A DNA stretch of 64,000 bases from VAZQ01 sp963753575 (GTDB lineage: Bacteria; Pseudomonadota; Alphaproteobacteria; Rhizobiales; Xanthobacteraceae): contig CAVWCR010000003.1 of the NCBI GenBank assembly GCA_963753575.1, forward strand, positions 1 through 64,000. The letters are read 5' to 3'. The notes beneath the pieces are model-generated. The model was given only the letters and a program-made list of their open reading frames with translations. It made no database searches and was not told where the DNA came from. The number at the start of each line of letters is the position of its first letter. Positions within the stretch are counted from its first letter, which is position 1. Made by a program: the position numbers and the translations under genes. This document shows, in pieces, positions 9,048-16,201 of this stretch.

Positions 9048-9358
9048 GTCAATTCTCCACAAAGTGTTGGGGCGCACGGCGGCGCCGCCAAATCCTGATT
9101 GAACTGAATGGGAATGACGGGCATCGCCCGACAAATCGCGCTACCAAATCATCGATCGGGAAACCTGCGGAGGCATTGCCTTTCGCAGCGACTGGGTCAT
9201 CGACCCTAGTCAGGCGCAACAACATAAATGGGCGTCGCGGGCATCCATGTCAATGGGCCAAGCCCTTGTGCCGTAGGGCGAATCACCTCCGCCCGTTCCT
9301 ATCGCTTTGCCGAACGAGGGTGGCGAAGGGGTGCCAATTGCTGAGGACGTCCGGACCC
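9048..9358. other. Intergenic region
   Basis: About 310 bases between divergent remnants. No gene, hairpin terminator or repeat was identified. It may hold promoters for both flanking genes. Confidence 0.4.
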
Positions 9359-9625
9359 ATGGTCACGGCCGGTGTGAAGACCTTCGGCGGCATCATCGCT
9401 GCGATGGCGCTGTCTTCACCGGTGCATGCACAGAGTCTGGTTAGCGAAAAGAATATATCCTTGGCGATGGCGCAGGCGATCGTTAATGCCGCCATGGGTA
9501 AATGCAAAGAGATGGGCTTCAAAGTCTCAGTGGTCGTGGTCGACCGCGCCGGTTTGCCGATCGTGATGCTGCGGGGAGACGACGCCGGCCTGCATACTCC
9601 CTATTCAACTGATCGGAAAAGCTCA
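9359..9625 (+). pseudogene. GlcG/HbpS (DUF336) heme-binding-like protein, truncated
   Basis: ATG at 9359 opens a protein with a signal peptide (about residues 1-25, ending SSPVHAQ) and the beginning of a GlcG/HbpS domain: SLAMAQAIVNAAMGKCKEMG, then VSVVVVDRAGLPIVMLRGDDAG. The family normally continues with a His-Thr-x-x-A-x-x-K-A-x-T segment. Here that becomes LHTPYSTDRKSSERV, and similarity stops. The frame stays open to 9994 but overlaps the antisense decarboxylase gene, so it is not meaningful there. It is a broken gene. Members are often associated with glycolate or aromatic metabolism, in line with the neighbouring module. Confidence 0.6.
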
Positions 9626-9867
9626 GAACGAGTACAACGACTTGATGTTGGCCCTGGTTTCGAACGTATTTTGGCGCTGCAGCTCCGTGACGCGATGGGC
9701 GGCGGTAAGTCTCGATGTGAACATAAGTTTTCCGGTTTATCCCCGATTGCGACCGTAAAGGCGGGTGCAGCGGGTCGGCAGGGTCGGGCCAATACCAGAA
9801 AACGGAGCGATTGCAGATTCCCAAAAATGGCCCGTTTGCGTCACCCAGATCAGAGCCAAAATCTTGG

Positions 9868-10842
9868 CTATCGATATTGGAGCCGCTTCAGCAATCTGGC
9901 CGCGTTGAGTGCGGCGATCTTGCTACGATCACGCTCGCTGACCCCGACACTGTCGAGCCAGGTTGCCGCTCGCGCCATCTCCTGGAATGGATAGTCGATT
10001 GAGAAGAGAATTCGATCAGACCCCACCTCTAGCATCGCGCCGAGTAAAGTCTGCGTGCGGAAGTTGCCGGCGGTGGTCAAATAGAAATTTGCGCTCAAAT
10101 ACTCGGCCATAGTCTTCTTGGCCGGAATGCCCCGCGGGGCCTTCTTGATGCGCTGATCCAGCCGCCAGATGCTGCAGGGCAGACCCTCCCCGAGATGGCC
10201 GAGAATGATCTGCAAGTCCGGGTAGCGGTCGAACAACCCGCTGCCCATCAGCCGCAAAGCATGCATGGCGGTTTCGACGCCGAAGGCCCATGCCGGTCCT
10301 TCGAACCAAGGATGGCCGTTATAATCGCGCGTGCGGCTTGGCAAGGGATCGCGCGGATGCAGATAGAACGGCACATCCAAATCCTGCACGGCACCCCAGA
10401 AGGGCAGGTAGCGCGGGTCGTCGTAGTAGAGCGCGGTATCTCCAGCTTGCGAAAATCCGTTCACGAGCGCGCCGACGAAACCAAGCTCGCGGATGCAACG
10501 TGCCAGCTCCGCTGAAGCCGCCTCCGGGTCCTGCATCGGCAGCGCCGCGAGGCCCGCGAGGCGATCTGGGCGCTTCGCAATAGCTTGCGCTAAGACATCA
10601 TTGGCCTTTCGAGCTAGCGCGATCGCCTGGCCGGTGTCTGGGACTGCTTGCACAGCTGGTGCATTGAGAGACAGCACGGAAATTGCGATGTGATATCTGT
10701 CCATCTCGGCAAGACGCTCGCCGTCGAGGTCGATCAGTCGGCGTTGGAGCTGCGGCCACAACCCGTCGGCTGCATAAGCCTTGGAGTCAACCAACGTCTC
10801 CGGCAAGGCAAAATGCTCTTCAAGGGCGATCTTTTCGGACAT
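9868..10842 (-). CDS. Gamma-resorcylate (2,6-dihydroxybenzoate) decarboxylase-like amidohydrolase
   Basis: A 324-residue metal-dependent decarboxylase of the ACMSD/amidohydrolase superfamily. The N-terminus IALEEHFALPETL puts Glu8 and His10 exactly where gamma-resorcylate decarboxylase has its metal ligands. Further ligand or catalytic segments are FYLHPRDPLP, ILGHLGEGLP and LFSIDYPF (Asp). Characteristic family strings LSLNAPAVQAVPD and FVGALVNGFSQ are also present. The reaction would be reversible decarboxylation of a dihydroxybenzoate to a resorcinol. It lies 68 bp downstream of a Bug-type binding protein on the same strand, with a LysR gene divergent, a typical catabolic arrangement. The exact substrate is inferred from similarity. 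Confidence 0.85.
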   Translation of the reverse strand: MSEKIALEEHFALPETLVDSKAYAADGLWPQLQRRLIDLDGERLAEMDRYHIAISVLSLNAPAVQAVPDTGQAIALARKANDVLAQAIAKRPDRLAGLAALPMQDPEAASAELARCIRELGFVGALVNGFSQAGDTALYYDDPRYLPFWGAVQDLDVPFYLHPRDPLPSRTRDYNGHPWFEGPAWAFGVETAMHALRLMGSGLFDRYPDLQIILGHLGEGLPCSIWRLDQRIKKAPRGIPAKKTMAEYLSANFYLTTAGNFRTQTLLGAMLEVGSDRILFSIDYPFQEMARAATWLDSVGVSERDRSKIAALNAARLLKRLQYR

Positions 10843-10910
10843 CTGGTCTCACGATTCCGACATTGCTCCCAGGGCGGCCGGCAGCGCCGGGCACTCCGTC
10901 AGCGACGCCC

Positions 10911-11900
10911 TCAATTCGGTTGAATGCCGGCTTCGAGGATGACTTCGCCGTATTTCCGCTGGTCGCTGAGCATCTGCTCACGGAATTTGTCGCTGCTGCG
11001 ATAATCGAGATTGTATCCCAGCGCTGATAGACGCTCGTGCACGTCAGGAAGCTCGGTGACTTCTTTGATGGCTTTGCTCAGGCGTGACACGATTTCAGCC
11101 GGCGTGCCGGCCGGTCCCGCAATGCCCAGCCAGAGTGTGACGCTGAAGGTTGGCAGCCCTTGTTCCGCAACGGTCGGCACGTTGGAAAGCTCGGCGAGCC
11201 GCTGCGGTGAGGAAATCGCTAGGAGTTTGGCTTTGTGCTGCGCGACGAACGGCATCACGTTGACGGGCACAGCCCAGACCAGCGGAATCCGTCCGCTGAT
11301 GAGATCGGCCACTGATGGAGGCGTGCCGCGATAGCTGACATTGACCAGATCGATACCGGAGCCGTGGTTGAGCATCAGTGCGGCGAGATGGTGCGGCGTG
11401 CCGACGCCGGGGGTCCCGATCGACAGCTTCGTCGGATGCGTCTTGTTGTAGGCGATCAGTTCCGTGAGATTGTTGGCGGGCAGCGACATGTTTGCGAATA
11501 GTCCGAGATAGTTGGTCGCCACCATCGCGATGGGCGCGAAATCGGTTTCCACGTTGAACGGCACCTTCTTGTGCAACCATTTTGCCAGCACCGATGACAT
11601 CTCGATGAACAGCAGCGTGTATCCATCGGGCCTGGCGTGCGCAACGACGCTGGTCCCAACGATGCCGCCGCCGCCGGCGCGGTTTTCCACGACGACCGAC
11701 TGATGCATTCTTTCCTGCAGCTTTTCGGCGACGATGCGCGCAACGATGTCGATGCCGCCGCCGGAGCCGAAGGGTACGACCAATGTGATCGGCCTTTTCG
11801 GATAGTTGTCGGCGCGAGCGCTGCCGACGACCGCAATTCCGACCGACAGGGCCAACATCTGGAACGCGACGCCTAATAATTGCCTTGCCCGCGATTTCAT
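10911..11900 (-). CDS. Bug/TctC family periplasmic solute-binding protein
   Basis: A 329-residue tripartite tricarboxylate transporter receptor. The signal peptide covers about residues 1-30 (LSVGIAVVGSARAD). Family features follow: YPKRPITLVVPFGSGGGIDI, VVENRAGGGGIVGTSVV, GYTLLF, GTPGVGTPHHLAALML and a late VPTVAEQGLP. Bug proteins bind carboxylates and aromatic acids and often lack co-encoded TctA/TctB; no such permease is visible here. It is the first gene of a two-gene unit with the decarboxylase, so its ligand may be a hydroxybenzoate. It starts at 11900, about 180 bp from the divergent LysR gene. Confidence 0.9.
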   Translation of the reverse strand: MKSRARQLLGVAFQMLALSVGIAVVGSARADNYPKRPITLVVPFGSGGGIDIVARIVAEKLQERMHQSVVVENRAGGGGIVGTSVVAHARPDGYTLLFIEMSSVLAKWLHKKVPFNVETDFAPIAMVATNYLGLFANMSLPANNLTELIAYNKTHPTKLSIGTPGVGTPHHLAALMLNHGSGIDLVNVSYRGTPPSVADLISGRIPLVWAVPVNVMPFVAQHKAKLLAISSPQRLAELSNVPTVAEQGLPTFSVTLWLGIAGPAGTPAEIVSRLSKAIKEVTELPDVHERLSALGYNLDYRSSDKFREQMLSDQRKYGEVILEAGIQPN

Positions 11901-12077
11901 GGCGCTACCCTTCTCGCTAGTCGGCTAATGCGGATATCTCGGCCGCAATCGATCCCGGTCGACGGTCTCTTCGATCGGCGCATTAGCCTGCCGCACCTTG
12001 AAACAATGCCGAACTCTCGTATTCTTGGAAAGTTCTGCTTTGCGAAATCCTGTTAGCTGTTTGCCTAAGGGTGCCCC

Positions 12078-13079
12078 ATGCAGTGGACTGACCGCCTCGG
12101 CTACCGCCTGAAGCTGCGCGACATCCACATTCTCATGGCCGTTGTCGAAGCGGGCAGCATGAGCAAGGCGGCGCAGCGCCTGTCCATCTCGCCTCCGGTC
12201 GTTTCCAAGGCGATCGCCGATATCGAGCACACGTTCGGTGTGCGGATGTTCGATCGGACGCGGCAGGGCATCGAGCCGACGATCTATGGCCGCGCGCTGC
12301 TGGACAGCGGCCTCGCCGCATTTGACGACCTGAAGCAGGGCGTTCGGCAGATAGAGTTCTTGGTCAATCCGCTGGCGGGAGAAGTACGGGTCGGCTGTAA
12401 TGAACCGTTCGCGGCGGGGCTACTGCCGGCGATCGTCGAAATGATCGGACGCAAATATCCGGGGATCGTTTGCCACGTCGTGCCGACGCCGTCGGCGTCG
12501 AGACAGGATCTTCGCGAGTTGCGGGAACGCCGCGTCGACCTCATCGTCGCGCGCTTCGATGAAGCGCTTGAGCAGGACTTTGAAGCGAAGCTCTTGTACT
12601 ACGAGCAGCCCTACCTCGTTGCCGGCCGGCGCAGCAAATGGGCACGGCGTCAGCGCATCGAATTGTCGGAACTGGTCAACGAGCCTTGGATCGTCACCCC
12701 GCCGAACGCCTTGCCGACCGCGTTTATCGAACGAGCATTCCAAGCCTGCGGCGCGTCCCTGCCGCGGGCTGCCGTGGTATCGTTGTCCATTCACCTGAGC
12801 AACACGCTTTTGGCGAGCGGGCGCTACCTGGGCGTGCTTCCGGGCTCGCTGTTACGCTACGGAGTATTGCGCAATGCAGTCAAAGTGCTGCCGGTAGAGT
12901 TTCCGGCGATGCCAGGTCCCGTCGGGATCATTACATTGAAAAACCGAACCCTGAGCCCAACGGTCAAGCTATTCATTGAGGTGGCTCAAGAACTCGCTGA
13001 ACCGCTCTGTCAACTGCAGGGCTCTCGGCCGGCAAACCGGCGGAAACAGAATGGATCTCCTAAGGCACCTTCAAGGTAG
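12078..13079 (+). CDS. LysR family transcriptional regulator
   Basis: A 333-residue LysR regulator. The winged HTH occupies about residues 10-70 (LRDIHILMAVVEAGSMSKAA, then SPPVVSKAIADIEHTFGVRM). The substrate-binding domain follows from about residue 95 (GEVRVGCNEPFAAGLLPAIV). It is transcribed divergently from the Bug and decarboxylase genes across a 177-bp intergenic region, the usual arrangement for a LysR regulator controlling its neighbours. The effector is probably an aromatic acid; that is inferred from context only. The last 20 residues (ANRRKQNGSPKAPSR) are beyond the usual domain end. Confidence 0.9.
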   Translation: MQWTDRLGYRLKLRDIHILMAVVEAGSMSKAAQRLSISPPVVSKAIADIEHTFGVRMFDRTRQGIEPTIYGRALLDSGLAAFDDLKQGVRQIEFLVNPLAGEVRVGCNEPFAAGLLPAIVEMIGRKYPGIVCHVVPTPSASRQDLRELRERRVDLIVARFDEALEQDFEAKLLYYEQPYLVAGRRSKWARRQRIELSELVNEPWIVTPPNALPTAFIERAFQACGASLPRAAVVSLSIHLSNTLLASGRYLGVLPGSLLRYGVLRNAVKVLPVEFPAMPGPVGIITLKNRTLSPTVKLFIEVAQELAEPLCQLQGSRPANRRKQNGSPKAPSR

Positions 13080-13231
13080 GATATCCGGGGTCATTCGCGT
13101 CGGTCTCACCGTACGGGCGACGAGTCCGGTCTTCATCTGACTTTGGAAATATTGCGGCATCGCAGCAACCGGTCGAAACGAGCCAACAATAGGCTCTTGC
13201 GACTTTGCAATTCTTGCCCGCGAGTTTTTTT

Positions 13232-14777
13232 AGTCGTCCGTGAAGAACGTTTCTAGCCGTTTGGATTAGGCGAAGCGTGGGGCCCATGGGGTGCACTGGA
13301 GCATCAGCAACAACAGGGCACGCAAAAGCTCGCCGAACCAGCGCAGGAGCAGGCTGAAGTTGAAGCCGGCGGCGGCGAGCACCGCGTTGACGCGGTCGCC
13401 GTCTCGGCCTTTGAGGTGATTGCGGGCCATTCGGTGATCGTCCTTGAGGTGGCCGATGATGGGTTCGACGGCGGCGCGCCGGCGCATCTCGCGACGGATG
13501 GCCTTGGTGACGCGCCGGACCTGACCGCTGATCCAGACCTTGAACCGGTCCGGATGGTTGTGGCCGCGATAGCCCTTGTCGCCGTGGATGCGGCGGACCG
13601 CAACGCCCGTGAGCTTTTCGAGATTGGCAATAATGGTGCCGAGCGTGTGGCCATCGTACGGGTTGCCGTGCAGCGCCTTGGCATGCAGCACGAACTGTCC
13701 TCCCTTGGGCACGGTGACCGGCGTCGTGATCGAGACCTTGCAGCCGAACTCGTAGGGTTTGCGCGCCTTGCCTTTGCCGATGCATTCGACCTCGGGTGCG
13801 TGCAACGAATAGACCTTCGGCCCGCGCTGGCGCTGCTCCTGATGACGGACACGCAGCGCGAGATCGAGCAGCGGGCCAAAGCGGTCTTCGAGCGCTGGGT
13901 TGCCTGCGATCTTGCGGCGGATGTCACGGATGATGCGCCCAAGCCGCGTGCGCAGGAATTTGAGCTCGCGCCGGGCGCGCCTGAACTGGTGGGCGTGGGT
14001 GTAGCGCCCCACCATGATGGCGGCGCGCTTGGCGACGCGCCGATAGCTCTGGCGTAGCTCGACGCCTTCGCGTTTTGACAGATCGACCAGCTTCTCGATT
14101 GCGTGGTGGGTCAGCCGCGCATCGGTCGGATGCGCAATCGCCTTCTCCTGTACGGTGGTGTCCACCACCACCCGTTCCAGATCCTTGGTCTCGATGGCGC
14201 CCGTGCGGTGCGCCACCGCAAGGCTCTCCTGCAGCAGCGCGGCGAGCTGCTCTTCACCCAGCCGCTGGCGCCAGCGGGTCAGCGACGAGCGATCAAATGG
14301 CAGCTCGTGCCGGAACACCACTTCCCCACAGAAGTATTGGTAATACGGGTTCTCCACCCACCGATCGCACAGCGCCTCGTCGGAGAGGTTGTGCATGTGC
14401 TTGATGATGAACAGCCCGGCCACCAGTCGCGTCGGCAGCGGCGGCTGCCCCGGGCCCACGCGACAGACCGAGCCGAAGCGCCTCCCCACAAAATCCCAAT
14501 CCATCTCTCCCGCGAGCCGCACCAGCGGGTGGCGAGGATTGATGATCGTCTCCAGTGACGGCTGAAACAGATTGTCCTGACGATCGTCGCGGGGCCGGCT
14601 CATCATTCTCCTCCGACAGCGAATCTCGCCGTCAAGGGAATCACGAGCCGACCAAACCTGGAATCCAAAAACGCAAGAAAACCCACAGCCACACCCGGCT
14701 TTCTTGCAAAATCGAATACTTGCTCAGGTCAAATCAGCGAGATCAATCAAGCGCTTCCGAATTCTTCACGGACGACT
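13232..14777 (-). mobile_element. IS5-type insertion sequence, complete
   Basis: Element of about 1546 bp bounded by a perfect 16-bp terminal inverted repeat: AGTCGTCCGTGAAGAA at 13232-13247 and its exact reverse complement at 14762-14777. Both sides are flanked by TTTT (13228-13231 and 14778-14781), a possible 4-bp target duplication. It carries one intact transposase gene on the minus strand. A shorter decayed relative lies at 15.75-16.11 kb. Confidence 0.85.
13266..14606 (-). CDS. IS5 family transposase
   Basis: A 446-residue intact DDE transposase. The N-terminal segment is the DUF772-type domain (NPRHPLVRLAGEMDWDF, PLPTRLVAGLFIIKHMHNLS). Catalytic motifs are VVVDTTVQEKAIAHPTDARL (first Asp), IHGDKGYRGH (second Asp) and VEPIIGHLKDDHRMARNHLK (Glu). 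It is one of the few mobile genes in the window with no frameshift, so the element may be active or recently inserted. It fills the element bounded by the 16-bp inverted repeats. Confidence 0.95.
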   Translation of the reverse strand: MMSRPRDDRQDNLFQPSLETIINPRHPLVRLAGEMDWDFVGRRFGSVCRVGPGQPPLPTRLVAGLFIIKHMHNLSDEALCDRWVENPYYQYFCGEVVFRHELPFDRSSLTRWRQRLGEEQLAALLQESLAVAHRTGAIETKDLERVVVDTTVQEKAIAHPTDARLTHHAIEKLVDLSKREGVELRQSYRRVAKRAAIMVGRYTHAHQFRRARRELKFLRTRLGRIIRDIRRKIAGNPALEDRFGPLLDLALRVRHQEQRQRGPKVYSLHAPEVECIGKGKARKPYEFGCKVSITTPVTVPKGGQFVLHAKALHGNPYDGHTLGTIIANLEKLTGVAVRRIHGDKGYRGHNHPDRFKVWISGQVRRVTKAIRREMRRRAAVEPIIGHLKDDHRMARNHLKGRDGDRVNAVLAAAGFNFSLLLRWFGELLRALLLLMLQCTPWAPRFA

Positions 14778-15454
14778 TTTTAAGCGCAGGCGCAATGGTC
14801 TAATCTCTTATCAACTCGACTCCTTGCGCGGGTGCAGCCCTGGGGGCAAGTCGTCGTGCTTGTAGCACACCGGTAGCTGTCATCGCTGCGTTTGCACTTT
14901 GGGCCCGACCGTTCAACGGCTCATAGACTGTGCGCGAGGTTTTTACTGCGCAAGAGATCCTTGGCAGCCCGGCGGCAAGTTCACGCTGGCGCCGGGCGGT
15001 TCCCATGGTGCGCCTTCGGAGGCTGCGCTCTCCGCGCCTTCGAAGCTCTTCTTGGAGACGGCGCATTTGAGGCGATCGGACCGCCGACCGGCGTGCCGTT
15101 TGGCTCTCCTAGCTCGGAGCCTCCCTCAAGATGCCCCTCGGTCACTCGTGTCGCGTTCCAGAGTTTCTGGGCAACGCTCATTGGGTCGATGCCGGCGGCC
15201 TGCCGCCGGCGCGGTGCCTTGCCGATCGGACATCGCCAAAAAAGGGGCCGGCAGGGGTAAAATGGCCGGCCGTTTCCGGGTGCAGAACCTTCGCACCGCC
15301 GCTTGCCCCTGAACACCCGGACGTGTCTAGAAAAAAATATCCAGCCAAACTTTGGGAGGTTTCGCACGGTGCTCTCTTGAAGCGTCGGGGGCTCACGGGT
15401 GAACCTGGGATCTACTGCCTTCGACTAATGAACAGCCGTCCAACGGAGGGTTCC
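14778..15454. other. Region without intact gene, holds an HNH-module remnant
   Basis: About 680 bases after the IS element. The only recognisable coding trace is the minus-strand HNH-module tail listed below. The rest, including a GC-rich stretch with GGCCGGC repeats around 15245-15275, shows no supported gene. Confidence 0.45.
14985..15215 (-). pseudogene. HNH-module C-terminal remnant (copy 1)
   Basis: The minus strand reads GIDPMSVAQKLWNATRVTEG followed by an RRASKARRAQPPK tail. This matches the C-terminal end of the ERF-HNH protein at 38.0 kb and more closely the remnant at 26.2 kb. Nucleotide similarity to 26165-26395 is obvious by eye. Only the part after the HNH motif is kept, so the fragment is non-functional. 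It belongs to a family of four copies in this window. Confidence 0.7.
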
Positions 15455-15544
15455 ATGGAACAGCTGCTCGTGGTCGTGTTAGTGTTAGGCTTTATGGCGC
15501 CGGTCGTTTTCGCCGCAGTCGCAGAGAGAGGCAGGGGCAGTTGA
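15455..15544 (+). CDS. Putative small membrane peptide, 29 residues
   Basis: ATG at 15455 preceded by GGAGGG at 15445-15450, one of the best Shine-Dalgarno sequences in the window. The peptide MEQLLVVVLVLGFMAPVVF followed by AAVAERGRGS is one hydrophobic helix with a short charged tail. Single-helix peptides of this size can be regulators or toxins, but no family is recognised. It lies in a remnant-rich stretch, so chance cannot be excluded. Confidence 0.35.
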   Translation: MEQLLVVVLVLGFMAPVVFAAVAERGRGS

Positions 15545-15749
15545 ATGTTCTGCGGCAGCTCAGGGCGGATGTGCGGCTTTAAGGCCGCTCCCATGCTTTT
15601 CCTTCAAACGCCGGGGCCGTTCCCGGAATAATCTTCAGGCGCAGACTTCCCGGGCTAGCCGATCGGGTTTGAGGGGCTGATTTTTTTATTTCCTCAAAAG
15701 TTTTGGTTGGGGTTTGTGCTGGGCCCAATGAAGGTTGACGGTCCGAACG

Positions 15750-16114
15750 GCTCATTACGCCTGCTGCGCACGCGGCTCGGCCGCATCATTCGCGACATCC
15801 GGCGCAGGATCGCCGGTGAGGCCGATCTCGAGGCCACCTTCGAGTGGCCGCTGACGAAGGCCAACCAGATCCGCTCCCAGCAGCAGCGCCAGCGTGGCTT
15901 CAAGCTCTATTCGTTCCATGCCCAAGAGGTCGAATGCATCGGCAAGGGCAAGGGCCGCGAGGGCGACGCCGCAAACGTCATCCCCACCGCCGTCGGCTAC
16001 AACCTCCGCCTCGTCCTCGCTCGGCTGAGGCTGCTCTTGCACCTCATCCTCTGCGCGATACTTGCGGCGCTCGCCCCAAGACCAGCGCTTGAATCGGCTT
16101 GTTAACGGACGACT
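15750..16114 (+). pseudogene. IS5-type transposase remnant
   Basis: The plus strand encodes LRTRLGRIIRDIRRRIAGEA and QQQRQRGFKLYSFHAQEVEC, matching the middle of the intact transposase at 13.3-14.6 kb, then jumps to its C-terminal end (VGYNLRLVLARLRLLLHLIL). The N-terminus and the catalytic second Asp and Glu are gone. It ends with ACGGACGACT at 16105-16114, the inner part of the terminal inverted repeat of the intact element. It is a decayed related IS copy in the opposite orientation. Confidence 0.8.
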
Positions 16115-16201
16115 GATTAGGCTGCCGTGGCAAGTCCCGGCGGCTCTTTTCTTACCGAAACACGCCACTATCCCAACGCGAAGGCGAACTTACATCCGAT
16201 C

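Noticed and set aside
9600..9994. C-terminal extension of the GlcG-like protein
   Set aside because: No domain similarity after about 9625 and it overlaps the antisense decarboxylase gene.
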